Source: Colwellia chukchiensis (GTDB lineage Bacteria; Pseudomonadota; Gammaproteobacteria; Enterobacterales; Alteromonadaceae). From it: a stretch of 64,000 nucleotides of DNA. The notes beneath the pieces were generated by a model. The model saw only the letters and a program-made list of their open reading frames with translations. It was not told the origin of the DNA and ran no database searches. Made by a program: the position numbers and the translations under genes. Shown piece after piece: positions 38,668-47,651 of the stretch; the first letter of the stretch is position 1, and every line of letters starts with the position of its first letter. Location: positions 1 to 64,000 of the forward strand of contig NZ_NBOC01000011.1 of assembly GCF_002104455.1 (NCBI RefSeq), given 5' to 3'.

Positions 38668-40806
38668 ATGAAATTTTTGCCACTTAATCAGATCCCATTA
38701 TCGGTTCGTATTTTAATAGCCATGGCAATTGGCTTAATAATAGGCAGCACTAGCCTAGGTCTGTATGACAGCATCAACCATCTCGCCGATGCCTTTATCA
38801 TGTTATTGCAAATGACGGCCCTGCCCTATATTGCGCTGTCATTGATGTTAGGTATTGGTGGCTTATCGGCGCAAAAAGCGAAAGCTGCGTTAAAAAGCAC
38901 GCTTTTGTTAATCCTCTTGCTTATGACCTTAATGCTGTGTTTTATCTTAATGGCTCCGCTATCGTTTCCTAATTGGCAAAGCGCCGAGTTTTATAGTGCC
39001 AACACAGTAAAAGTGAGCCAAGAATTCAGCTTGATTGCCTTATTTATTCCATCAAACCCCTTTAATGCCTTTGCTAATGCCGTGATACCGTCTGTGGTAT
39101 TTTTTAGCATACTGGTGGGGGTTGGCTTAATGCCGATTAGAAATAAACGCCATACCTTGGCGGTACTGAGCAACTTAAAGCAAGCCATCAGCAATATTAA
39201 TAGCTTAGTGATGCGCTTTGCCCCCATAGGCATTTTTTGTATTGGGTGGCGGGCAACCGCAACCTTAGATGCCTCACAATTTGATGGCTTGATGATTTAT
39301 ATTGCCAGCGCTTTGGTGTTAGTCTTGCTATTGTCGTTTGTGGTGTTTCCGGCGTTAATCGCCACCGTCACCCCTTTTGGCTATCGCGCGATTTTAAAGG
39401 CATCACGAGAGGCGATGATCACCGCATTTGCCACGGGCAGCTTCTTTGTTGTTATTCCCATAATTGTCGAAAAAACCAAGCAACTGATCAGCAAACAATA
39501 CGATGATGTTGATAATGCCGATCGCGTAGCTGAAGTCTTGGTACCTATCAGCTACAGCTTGCCAGTTGGCGGTAAGTTATTAGCCTTATTGTTTGTGTTG
39601 TTTGCGGCGTGGTTCTCAGGTGCATATATCAGCTTTGAAGACTATCTTGAATTAATCGTAATCGGTATTCCGCAACTGTTTGGCACTAGCACATTAGCCA
39701 TGCAAAACTTGTTAGAGCTGTTTAATGTTTCTCAGTCGATGTTCGACTTTTTTATTGTGGCGGAAAACTTAGTGGTAGGCCGATTATCGGCCCTGCTTTC
39801 AGTAACTTTTGCCAGCTGTTTACCTATACTGGTAGCCACCAGTATGGCAAAAGCATTTCAACTAAAGAAAACACCTTTGTTGAAAAACCTGCTCTTGATC
39901 CCACTGCTGTCTGTGGTTGCCTTTATGTCGTTAAAGTACGCGTTTAGCGCCATCAGTTACCAATACCAAGGTTATAGCAAGTTTATCGAGCGCGATTTAT
40001 TACTTGAGCCAGTCAAAAGTCGTAACCTTGCAGAAGCCTCAGCGAATAGTGCGACTACACAACCTTTTTTAGACGTATTAACTCGCATCAAACAACGAGG
40101 CTTTTTGCGTGTTGGCTATTTTCGTGACGATCTGCCTTATGCCTTTCACAACCACGACGGTAAATTAGTTGGTTTTGATATTGAAATAATGCACCAACTC
40201 GCGATCGATTTAGATGTTGAAATTGAGTTTGTCAGAATATTTCGTGCCCAAGCAACCTCATTGTTAGCCTCAGGTTATCTCGACATAACCACAGGTGTAC
40301 CTGTGATCCCAGACAACATGGCGCAATTTACCTTAACTATGCCATACAGTACACAAAGCTTAGCACTGCTGGTTAAAGACAAGCGCCGCGCTGAGTTTAC
40401 CCAGTGGTCGAACATTTTGGCGCGTGATGATCTCATTTTAGGTATACCAGAAAGTTTTTACTATAAAAAAGCAGTACAGCGTATTTTTACTCAGGGTAAA
40501 GCTTGGGAAATATCAACACCACGCCTGTTTTTTAAGCCAGAATATGATCATATCGATGCTATGGTATTTGGCGCCGCTGCGTCCTCTGCATGGACTCTGT
40601 TAAACCCTAGTTATACGGTTGTGGTGCCAAAACCCGAGCTAGCACCGCTATATATGGCGTTTCCTATCAACAAAAATGATCATGCATTTGAATTATTTAT
40701 GCGTAATTGGCTAGGGATGAAAAAACAAAGTGGCACTATTGAGCAACTGTTTAATTATTGGATCAAAGGCGATACCAGCGTTGCCAAACATACTCACTTG
40801 CCTTAG
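38668..40806 (+). CDS. SDF-family (glutamate/dicarboxylate symporter-like) transporter fused to a periplasmic solute-binding domain
   Basis: 712 residues. Residues about 10-430 form a membrane domain of the glutamate/dicarboxylate:cation symporter fold (LLQMTALPYIALSLMLGIGGL, IPSNPFNAFANAVIPSVVFFSILVGVGL). Residues about 465-705 form a type 3 solute-binding domain (FLRVGYFRDDLPYAF, VGFDIEIMHQLAIDLDVEIEFV), placed after a last helix and probably periplasmic. The membrane part lacks the usual binding motifs: the serine-rich hairpin 1 reads ATGSFFVVIP (about 250) and the NMDGT-like loop reads LPVGGKL. Its transport activity or substrate therefore cannot be assumed. It is a single transcription unit between metG and rcsF. 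Confidence 0.85.
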   Translation: MKFLPLNQIPLSVRILIAMAIGLIIGSTSLGLYDSINHLADAFIMLLQMTALPYIALSLMLGIGGLSAQKAKAALKSTLLLILLLMTLMLCFILMAPLSFPNWQSAEFYSANTVKVSQEFSLIALFIPSNPFNAFANAVIPSVVFFSILVGVGLMPIRNKRHTLAVLSNLKQAISNINSLVMRFAPIGIFCIGWRATATLDASQFDGLMIYIASALVLVLLLSFVVFPALIATVTPFGYRAILKASREAMITAFATGSFFVVIPIIVEKTKQLISKQYDDVDNADRVAEVLVPISYSLPVGGKLLALLFVLFAAWFSGAYISFEDYLELIVIGIPQLFGTSTLAMQNLLELFNVSQSMFDFFIVAENLVVGRLSALLSVTFASCLPILVATSMAKAFQLKKTPLLKNLLLIPLLSVVAFMSLKYAFSAISYQYQGYSKFIERDLLLEPVKSRNLAEASANSATTQPFLDVLTRIKQRGFLRVGYFRDDLPYAFHNHDGKLVGFDIEIMHQLAIDLDVEIEFVRIFRAQATSLLASGYLDITTGVPVIPDNMAQFTLTMPYSTQSLALLVKDKRRAEFTQWSNILARDDLILGIPESFYYKKAVQRIFTQGKAWEISTPRLFFKPEYDHIDAMVFGAAASSAWTLLNPSYTVVVPKPELAPLYMAFPINKNDHAFELFMRNWLGMKKQSGTIEQLFNYWIKGDTSVAKHTHLP

Positions 40807-40835
40807 CAAAGCAATAAACAACAAGGATTTACTTG

Positions 40836-41258
40836 ATGAAAAAAACGAGTAACTTATGCACTATGCCCCGACACCTAAACCCTGTGATAGCCCTATTATT
40901 TTTCGGGTTTGTTGCTGGCTGCGCCAACATTAACCAAGTTTCAACCAATTTAGATAAAGAAAACTTTCAACACTATTTTTCGCCAACAAATGTACGCATT
41001 TTAACGCAAGAGCAAGAGCTAGGTAGCGACTATAGGTTTCTTGGCTTAGTGGAGGGACAATCTTGCCAAGCAAAAGCCCATCACGCTGTGCCAAATGAAA
41101 TCGACGCCCGCACGCAAGCAAGGCGACAAGCATTTGGGCTTGGCGCCAATGCCATTATTTTTAGTCAATGTGTTTTGATTGAAGATGACCAAGCGGCCAA
41201 ACATTGTCTTGCCACTTTAGTGTGTTATGGTCGCGCTTACCACATAGAGCAAGAGTAA
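40836..41258 (+). CDS. rcsF: RcsF-like outer-membrane lipoprotein
   Basis: 140 residues with a lipobox ending at C29 (VAGC). The domain that follows matches RcsF in order: VRILTQEQELGSDYRFLGLVEGQSCQA, GANAIIFSQCV, KHCLATLVCYGRAYHI, with the four cysteines that form the two RcsF disulfides. In enterobacteria RcsF senses envelope stress for the Rcs phosphorelay. The ATG at 40836 has AAGGA at an 8-base spacing. It overlaps nothing and is followed two bases later by trmO, the same rcsF-trmO pair as in E. coli. Confidence 0.85.
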   Translation: MKKTSNLCTMPRHLNPVIALLFFGFVAGCANINQVSTNLDKENFQHYFSPTNVRILTQEQELGSDYRFLGLVEGQSCQAKAHHAVPNEIDARTQARRQAFGLGANAIIFSQCVLIEDDQAAKHCLATLVCYGRAYHIEQE

Positions 41259-41260
41259 TA

Positions 41261-41998
41261 ATGACCGAGCACGTTAATTTATCGGTGATAGGGAAGGTTG
41301 ACTCCCCGTATAAAGAAAAATTTGCCATTCCGCGCCAGCCTGGCCTAGTGACGGCGGCAAAGGGTCAATTACGCTTAACGGGCAGCGCTAACCATGCTGA
41401 TGCCGTGCGTGGTTTAGCGCAGTTTAGTCACCTTTGGTTGTTATTTATTTTTCATGGCACCCAGGCACAAGGTTGGCAGCCACTCGTGCGGCCACCGCGC
41501 TTGGGGGGCAATAAAAAACTCGGGGTCTTTGCTACCCGCTCAACGTTTAGGCCTAGCCCTATTGGCATGTCTGTAGTCAAACTGGATGACATAGAGCTGC
41601 GACCTTGTGCTGATCAACACTCACAGGTGATTTTGCACATCAGTGAATTAGACTTGCTTGACGGTACACCTGTCGTTGATATCAAACCCTATGTGCCTTA
41701 TGCCGATATGATCACCACAGCAAAAGCAGGCTTTGCCCAAAAACCGCCATTACAAACATTAAATGTGCTCTACAGTCATAAGGCACAGCTCACCCTGACG
41801 CGTATGCAAGCAGATTATCCGCAATTACAAACGCTGATCACTGAAGTATTAAGCCAAGATCCGCGCCCCGCTTACAAACAGCAAAAACTGGATGATAAGC
41901 GTTATGGTATGCGCTTGTATGACGTTAATATCAGCTTTCAGCTCACTGACATGGCCACGGTAACCGTACTCGCGATTGAACAAGAAAACAGGCAATAA
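41261..41998 (+). CDS. trmO: tRNA (N6-threonylcarbamoyladenosine(37)-N6)-methyltransferase TrmO
   Basis: TrmO (TsaA, YaeB) uses S-adenosylmethionine to methylate t6A37 in tRNA-Thr. 245 residues: VIGKVDSPYKEKFAIPRQPGL, FSHLWLLFIFHG, LGVFATRSTFRPSPIGMSVVKL, and the C-terminal DPRPAY segment are family hallmarks. The frame is open further upstream inside rcsF, but MTEHVNLSVIGKV at 41261 is the natural beginning, two bases after the rcsF stop. Confidence 0.95.
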   Translation: MTEHVNLSVIGKVDSPYKEKFAIPRQPGLVTAAKGQLRLTGSANHADAVRGLAQFSHLWLLFIFHGTQAQGWQPLVRPPRLGGNKKLGVFATRSTFRPSPIGMSVVKLDDIELRPCADQHSQVILHISELDLLDGTPVVDIKPYVPYADMITTAKAGFAQKPPLQTLNVLYSHKAQLTLTRMQADYPQLQTLITEVLSQDPRPAYKQQKLDDKRYGMRLYDVNISFQLTDMATVTVLAIEQENRQ

Positions 41999-42004
41999 AA
42001 AATC

Positions 42005-42030
42005 AAGTGGCTGATTATCGCCACTTTTTT
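42005..42030 (+). terminator. intrinsic terminator of rcsF-trmO
   Basis: AAGTGGC (42005-42011) pairs with GCCACTT (42020-42026) and T4 follows. It lies just after the trmO stop. Confidence 0.85.
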
Positions 42031-42105
42031 ATCACTAGCTATGTAATACTTAGTCGCAACAATGATATTTTTTGTGGCGCAACACGCGTTTTTTAAGGAG
42101 CCGCA

Positions 42106-43041
42106 TTGACGATTTTTAAAACCAAACCACGCAATGGCAGTATCGAACTCTTGTTCTTGGCCGCTATTTGGGGCGCGTCTTTTTTATTTATGCGCATCGG
42201 TGCCCCTGAATTTGGTGCCATCGTATTCACTACCCTACGCACTGGAATTGCAGCGCTATTTTTACTCTCTTGCTTGGCGATCTATAAGCAAACCAATGGT
42301 ATGCAAGGACACTGGCGCGATATTTTTGTTGTTGGCGCTTTTAATACGGCAATACCATTTTGTTTATTTGCTTATGCGGCATTAACCCTGAGTGCAGGTA
42401 CAACCTCAGTGCTAAATGCAACTGCGCCTATGTTCGCGGCGATTGTTGGCTATTTGTGGTTAAAAGATAGCTTAACCTTAAGTGCAAGCTTAGGGCTTTG
42501 TCTTGGCTTTTTTGGCGTTTATTTATTGGTATTCGAACACCTGCACCTTGATAGCAACGCCATAGCGCACACAGCAAAAACCAATGCTCTGTTGCCCACA
42601 TTGGCCGCTATGTTAGCGGCGCTTTGTTATGGTTTTGCCGCCAATTATACAAAAAAGTATTTGGCGAATATCAAGCCACTAGCATTAGCAACGGGTAGTC
42701 AAATCGCTGCCACTGCTATGCTATTGCCGCTAAGTATATTTTTTCTGCCCGAAACATTGCCCAGTGACAGTGCCATCAGCGCAGTAGTCTTAATTGGCGT
42801 TATTTGTACCGGCATCGCTTATATTTTATTTTTTCGTTTGCTTGCCCATTTAGGACCCGCAAAAGCCATATCGGTGACGTATTTAATTCCCGCATTTGGC
42901 ATTATTTGGGGCGCAATATTTTTAGCAGAAACCATCAGCCTTATGATGCTGATAGGTGCTAGTGTTATCTTGTTGGGGGTGGCGCTAACCACAGGGCTTA
43001 TTAAAGGTAAAACCAAGGCTGTTACTGATAAAACAGCCTAG
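42106..43041 (+). CDS. EamA/DMT family transporter
   Basis: 311 residues, ten hydrophobic segments in two EamA halves (LLFLAAIWGASFLFMRIG and LPTLAAMLAALCYGFAANYTKKYL; C-terminal half with AKAISVTYLIPAFGIIWGAIFLAETI). Members export amino acids, metabolites or drugs; substrate unknown. The start is TTG, with AAGGAG five bases upstream. The gene is convergent with the amidohydrolase 30 bp away. Confidence 0.9.
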   Translation: MTIFKTKPRNGSIELLFLAAIWGASFLFMRIGAPEFGAIVFTTLRTGIAALFLLSCLAIYKQTNGMQGHWRDIFVVGAFNTAIPFCLFAYAALTLSAGTTSVLNATAPMFAAIVGYLWLKDSLTLSASLGLCLGFFGVYLLVFEHLHLDSNAIAHTAKTNALLPTLAAMLAALCYGFAANYTKKYLANIKPLALATGSQIAATAMLLPLSIFFLPETLPSDSAISAVVLIGVICTGIAYILFFRLLAHLGPAKAISVTYLIPAFGIIWGAIFLAETISLMMLIGASVILLGVALTTGLIKGKTKAVTDKTA

Positions 43042-43071
43042 GTTTTCAATGACGGCCAATACAGTTAGCTA

Positions 43072-44376
43072 TTACTTTTGTTTAACTACCTTGCCTGACT
43101 TCATCACAAAGTTAATATCTAGCAATTGATTTATATCGGCTAATGGGCTGGCATCCATAGCAATAATATCGGCAATTTTACCCGCTTCTAAGGTACCTAA
43201 GCTTGTAGACTTACCAATCAAGTCGGCACCATGAATGGTTGCCGATATCAAGATATCTTGCGCGGACATGCCTGCATCATGCATTAACTGGGCTTCTCTG
43301 GCATTGTTACCGTGTTTAGAAACGCCACTGTCGGTGCCATAAGCGATTTTCACCCCTGCCTTATATGAGCGCTGGAAGTTTTCAATCATATCACTGCCAA
43401 CACGAATGGCTTTAGCTCGGATAGCATCTGACATAAAATCAGTGGTTTTGGCCATCTGAACCACAGTATCCCCTGCCATTAACGTCGGCACTAGGTAAGC
43501 ACCTGATTTTTTAAATAGTTTAATACTTTCTTTATCGGCATAACTGCCATGTTCAATACTGTCTACACCAGCGCGAAGTGCGGCGTTAATACCTGTTGCG
43601 GCATGTGCATGACTGGCCACTTTACGGCCAAGCGCGTGTGCGGTTTCAACCACTTCTTTAATTTCATCATCTGCCATTTGCTGACCGGTGCCCGTATCCG
43701 TATCAGATAATACGCCCCCCGTAGAGGTAATTTTTATTACATCGGCACCGTATTTAATCGCATGTCGGGTTGCGCGCCGACAATCGTATGGTCCATCGCA
43801 CACTGTTTCTGCGGTATAAAGGCGCATTAAATCAGGCGCAATACCATCAACATCACCATGGCCACCGGTAACAGCGACGCTTGTCCCGGCAGCAATTATC
43901 GTCGGCCCTTCAATCCAGCCGCGGGCAATACCATCTCGCAGAGCATATATTTGCTCAGCACGGCTACCTAAATCTCTTACCGTGGTAAAGCCAGCATATA
44001 AGGTTTTTTTCGCAAAATGTGCGCTTTTTACTAAGGTATCAGCCGCTGATTGATTAACCATTTCTTTATCATTATTTGGCCCCAATTCTCCTTGCAAGTG
44101 CACATGCATATCCATTAAGCCGGCCATAACAAAACGTTTTGATAAATCAATTAGCTGTGCATTGTCGCTGACTTGATCTGGGTTAATGAAGCCCGCTTGA
44201 CGATCGATAATTTTGCCATCGCGGATCACTAAACTTTGTTGCTTAAGTGGTGCCTGTTTTGCACTAACGAGTAACTCGCCGGCATGAATAACCAACGTAT
44301 CAGCCCAAGCAGCTTGCGCCACTACTGAGCTCACCAGTATAGAAATAGCCATAAAAAGTGGTTTTCTCAAAAACAT
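43072..44376 (-). CDS. exported amidohydrolase (Xaa-Arg/Lys dipeptidase-like)
   Basis: 434 residues with a signal peptide (about 1-25, AAWA). A binuclear metal amidohydrolase: HVH in MDMHVHLQGE, lysine in DVIKITSTGG (likely carbamylated), ASHAHA, SIEHGSY and aspartate in YGTDSGV. The order and VTGGHGDVDGIAPDL and TPSTLRAH-like segments resemble the Cc2672/Sgx9260 group of periplasmic zinc peptidases that release C-terminal arginine or lysine. Substrate is an inference. Confidence 0.88.
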   Translation of the reverse strand: MFLRKPLFMAISILVSSVVAQAAWADTLVIHAGELLVSAKQAPLKQQSLVIRDGKIIDRQAGFINPDQVSDNAQLIDLSKRFVMAGLMDMHVHLQGELGPNNDKEMVNQSAADTLVKSAHFAKKTLYAGFTTVRDLGSRAEQIYALRDGIARGWIEGPTIIAAGTSVAVTGGHGDVDGIAPDLMRLYTAETVCDGPYDCRRATRHAIKYGADVIKITSTGGVLSDTDTGTGQQMADDEIKEVVETAHALGRKVASHAHAATGINAALRAGVDSIEHGSYADKESIKLFKKSGAYLVPTLMAGDTVVQMAKTTDFMSDAIRAKAIRVGSDMIENFQRSYKAGVKIAYGTDSGVSKHGNNAREAQLMHDAGMSAQDILISATIHGADLIGKSTSLGTLEAGKIADIIAMDASPLADINQLLDINFVMKSGKVVKQK

Positions 44377-44511
44377 GATATGAACCTTTTTGTTATTGTG
44401 ATTTCAATTTGACTGTATCAGTGTCAATAACAGTATGGCAAAAAAATTAGAAATAAATGCGTTAAATTGCTGTGTTATACCGTTAAGTTACCTTTGGTTT
44501 ATTCATTAAAA

Positions 44512-44540
44512 CAAAAAACCAACCTCAGGTTGGTTTTTTG
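44512..44540. terminator. bidirectional intrinsic terminator after the FKBP gene
   Basis: The arms AAAAAACCAACCT and AGGTTGGTTTTTT are separated by one base, so the effective loop is a few bases. The structure lies 35 bp after the FKBP stop on the minus strand. Its A and T runs allow use from either side, but no plus-strand gene ends here. Confidence 0.9.
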
Positions 44541-44574
44541 TGTAAAAAGACGCGTAACTAATGACTTTAAATGC

Positions 44575-45069
44575 CTAGTGTTGATGTCCGCCTACGCCAT
44601 GGGCATGGCCATGCTCAATTTCTTCCGCGCTTGCCTCGCGCACATCCACCACTTCAAGATCAAACGTTAATACTTTACCCGCCAGTGGTGGATTGATATC
44701 AACGGTGATCATAAACTTACCCGCCTTGAGCACAGTTACTTGGCGCTGACCAGCGTCTGTATTAACTACCGCAGTCATACCCGGCTTCCACTTAGCGCTA
44801 GGTGTTGGTAAACCTTGTAAGTGCTTAACAGGTACGCGCTGAATGGCATCTTCTTGACGCTGACCATAAGCCTCTTCGGGCTGTAAGGTTACAGAAAACT
44901 TATCACCTGCCGCTTTACCCGTTAATGCTTTTTCTACGCCTACTAGCATATTTTTGTAGCCGTGCAAGTAGGCTAAGGGTTCGCCAGCATGTGAATTTTC
45001 TATTTCCGACCCCGCTTCATCTTTAAGAGTGTAGTGAAACTGGACAACGGTTTTATCGGTAATTTTCAT
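44575..45069 (-). CDS. FKBP-type peptidyl-prolyl isomerase, SlyD-like
   Basis: 164 residues. An FKBP fold with the inserted chaperone flap typical of SlyD: VVQFHYTLKDEAG, PLAYLHGYKNMLVGVEKALTGKAAGDKFSV, the flap with PEEAYGQRQEDAIQRVP, and TFDLEVVDV. A short histidine-rich tail (HGHAHGVGGHQH) ends the protein, as in SlyD metal-binding tails but shorter. The start MKITDKTV at 45069 is preferred to the in-frame ATG five codons upstream, because GGAAATACC precedes it. Confidence 0.9.
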   Translation of the reverse strand: MKITDKTVVQFHYTLKDEAGSEIENSHAGEPLAYLHGYKNMLVGVEKALTGKAAGDKFSVTLQPEEAYGQRQEDAIQRVPVKHLQGLPTPSAKWKPGMTAVVNTDAGQRQVTVLKAGKFMITVDINPPLAGKVLTFDLEVVDVREASAEEIEHGHAHGVGGHQH

Positions 45070-45309
45070 GGTATTTCCAAACAATTGAATAATTTACAGC
45101 CATCATTTACAGCTGCGATAAGTTGCAAAAAGTTTAACAAAATCTAGCTATCCACACCACAGACAATTACCAGTCGTTAGTAAATAGGTCATAACTTTGC
45201 TACTAAACTGAAAACAGCAACAAATGTTTGATGATAGCTAGTGCTACTAGACAAGCGCTGTTACATTAATCACATCAGCAAAATTACTCACAACAAGAAG
45301 GCAACAGTT

Positions 45310-45837
45310 ATGCGCATACTTATTTTGTTACTCGCGTTATGCCCGCTATTTAATCAGGCAACGGTGATCACTAGCAATGAGCAGAGTTTTACCATTAACA
45401 TCGACATCGTGGTCAATGCAGATAAAATGCAAGCTTATCAAAAATTTCTCAATATCGGTCAATGGTGGAGTGCTGAACACACTTGGTTTGGTAAGGCTGA
45501 GAATTTGAGTATTGACGCTCGTGTTGGTGGCTGTTTTTGTGAACGTGCTGGCGAAAAGCAAGCCATGCACATGAGGGTTTCTTATCTTGCTCCCGGTCAA
45601 GAAATTAAAATGCTTGGTGGCTTAGGGCCTTTGCAAATGATGGCGGTAAACGGTGCCATGTCGTGGAAGTTTGAGCAAATTAACGCCAAGCAAACAAAAA
45701 TAACTTTTTATTATCATGTGGTTGGCTATCTTGACGGCGGCTTAAACAAACTGGCGCCAATAGTCGATAAAGTGCAACAATTACAACTGACACGGTTACG
45801 ACGTTTTATCAATACCGGTAATGCCGACGCGTCTTAA
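45310..45837 (+). CDS. SRPBCC-like exported protein
   Basis: 175 residues. A signal peptide (about 1-19, ending in FNQA) is followed by a START/Bet v1-like domain with AYQKFLNIGQWWSAEHTWFG, GGCFCERAGEKQAMHMRVSYLAPGQ and ISW-type C-terminal helix. The SRPBCC fold binds lipids or other hydrophobic ligands, and exported members have no known function. The ATG at 45310 has GAAGG nine bases upstream and fits the signal peptide; an upstream start at 45241 is unlikely. Confidence 0.72.
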   Translation: MRILILLLALCPLFNQATVITSNEQSFTINIDIVVNADKMQAYQKFLNIGQWWSAEHTWFGKAENLSIDARVGGCFCERAGEKQAMHMRVSYLAPGQEIKMLGGLGPLQMMAVNGAMSWKFEQINAKQTKITFYYHVVGYLDGGLNKLAPIVDKVQQLQLTRLRRFINTGNADAS

Positions 45838-45933
45838 TGCTCACTTTCACCTAATCACTACTGGTCTAACCTGTTGAATATTTTTGTATAACAAGGTAGT
45901 TTAATGGCAGATAAACTTACCAAGTAGCGATAA

Positions 45934-46692
45934 ATGATAAAACTGCACCGTATCAAGGGTTATATTCAAGATATTTATTTAGCTGAGTATGCTGACAAAC
46001 TCTTATTACTCGATGGCTGTTGTCGTGCCGATATTGCCAGCATAGAGTCGTTTATCACCATACAGCTTAAGCGCCCAATGTCAGATCTTAAACTGATTGT
46101 CGTCACACACATGCACCCAGATCACGCCGGTGCTGCGCAAACGCTGCGAAAAAAATATGGCACTAAGGTGGCAATGGCAAATGTAGCGGGACAATGGTAC
46201 AGCGGGATAGATGGTAGACTGATGCACCTCACCGATATGTTACTGACATTATGGGTGGCCAGTCGCAAGAAAAAGCAAAAAAAGTTTATCTACTATGCCC
46301 GCAAATTAACACCTGATTATTACTTGACCGATCTGCAGTTTTTACCCGGCTTTGATGACTGGCAAGTGCATTTTACTCAAGGACATACCGACCGAGATAT
46401 TTCCTTATATCATCAAGCCAGTGCACAAGTTTATGTTGCAGATTTAATGGTAAAAGTTAGAGACAATTTTATTCCTCCCTACCCTGTTTTTTACCCTAAG
46501 CGCTATTTCTCGTCATTGAAAAAAATTCAAGCGCTGCCCGTGCAGCAAGTATTATTGGCCCATGGTGCTAGCGTTAATCTAACAGCAGAACAATGGCAGC
46601 ATTTACTTGCACTTGCGCCAAGCCAACCGGCCACTCATTGGCGTACAGTAAAAACTAAGCTAAAGCGGGTATTATTGAATCGAGAATATTGA
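45934..46692 (+). CDS. metallo-beta-lactamase fold hydrolase
   Basis: 252 residues with the MBL metal motif HMHPDH: H59, H61, D63 and H64, followed by a histidine in FTQGHTDRD, an aspartate in YVADLMVK and a histidine in LLAHGAS. All ligands for two metals are present. The substrate is unknown; the LVK-rich, lysine-rich loop (RKKKQKKF) near residue 110 is unusual. No signal peptide. Confidence 0.88.
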   Translation: MIKLHRIKGYIQDIYLAEYADKLLLLDGCCRADIASIESFITIQLKRPMSDLKLIVVTHMHPDHAGAAQTLRKKYGTKVAMANVAGQWYSGIDGRLMHLTDMLLTLWVASRKKKQKKFIYYARKLTPDYYLTDLQFLPGFDDWQVHFTQGHTDRDISLYHQASAQVYVADLMVKVRDNFIPPYPVFYPKRYFSSLKKIQALPVQQVLLAHGASVNLTAEQWQHLLALAPSQPATHWRTVKTKLKRVLLNREY

Positions 46693-46739
46693 CGAGTAAC
46701 GCGAAAAAGCAAAGTTACCCTGCTTTATCGCTTGCTCTA

Positions 46740-46907
46740 TTAGCTTTGGTAAATCCAAGCTAGAAATGATTTTGACTCATTTACGTTAGTAAACTTGATT
46801 AACTTGGTGCCGTTTTGATCCGTTATTGCTACATTGTTTTTGTTAACAGAAATGGATCGAACCGGAGAGGCAATCGAATAGATAGTACCTTGGTATGTGT
46901 AAGACAT
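46740..46907 (-). CDS. small hypothetical protein
   Basis: 55 residues, MSYTYQGTIYSI at the start and SFLAWIYQS at the end. No recognisable family. AAGAG lies before the ATG at 46907, and the composition (aromatic, strand-like) looks protein-like. It lies alone in AT-rich DNA, 48 bp from the MBL gene on the other strand. Could be an orphan gene or a chance frame. Confidence 0.5.
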   Translation of the reverse strand: MSYTYQGTIYSIASPVRSISVNKNNVAITDQNGTKLIKFTNVNESKSFLAWIYQS

Positions 46908-47322
46908 AATAAACTCTTTTTTAAGTGCGAAAATACGCATGAACAAAAGCTATATTATTGTTTTATAGGACTCTTTTTTTATTTGAAAAATAATAACTTC
47001 TCACGAGTAAGCTACTCGAAAAATCAGACAATAATTTAAGCTTAATAAATTAAGTGATGACTAACTGTGAAAGGGAAAGGCATAACACGATTTAAAAATA
47101 ATCGGTTAAATAAACTAGATAGGAGTACTTAACTGCGCCACTATAGCCAAAAGCTAGCGCAATGTAAACGTTTTTAACAGTATTTGTTTTACTTAGCGTA
47201 ACCACAGCTTATATAACAGGTTTTGCGGCTAAGTTACACTGTTAAGCTAAGGCAAGCACAATGGCCTCTAATAAAATAAATCGCTATATTATATCAAGCA
47301 ATAACATGAAAGGGACTAACTA
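46908..47322. other. AT-rich region without a supported gene
   Basis: 415 bp between the small hypothetical gene and the cupin gene. No stop-free frame with a ribosome-binding site and no terminator or RNA fold stood out. The cupin start has GAAAGG 14-9 bases upstream. Confidence 0.4.
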
Positions 47323-47634
47323 ATGCCTGGCCAATACCCAGATAAATTCAAATCTCTGCCGTTATATGATGGCAGATTTGATGCCTATAAGCTCAGTGCC
47401 AAAGACTGTGAGGTGTTATTTGCCTCATACCCTGCGGGCACATCTATTGGTAGTCATCGCCATGATACTGATAATCACGGCATTATTACCCGCGGCGAAT
47501 TAATATTAACCATGAATGGGCACACCCAGCGCATTACCACGGGTCAGTGGTATCATGTACCTGCAAAGGTCGAGCATAGTGCGCGTTTTGATGTCGACAC
47601 AGATGAAATCGAGTTTTGGTTTACAAGCAACTAA
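47323..47634 (+). CDS. small cupin-domain protein
   Basis: 103 residues forming a single cupin barrel. Motif 1 is GSHRHDTDNHGIITRGELIL with two histidines and an acidic residue, and motif 2 is WYHVPAKVEHSARF. The histidines suggest a metal site. Function unknown; the VEHSARFD ending is common in standalone cupins near stress genes. Convergent with sbcC, 17 bp away. Confidence 0.85.
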   Translation: MPGQYPDKFKSLPLYDGRFDAYKLSAKDCEVLFASYPAGTSIGSHRHDTDNHGIITRGELILTMNGHTQRITTGQWYHVPAKVEHSARFDVDTDEIEFWFTSN

Positions 47635-47651
47635 GCCGCTTGAAGCCGCGC

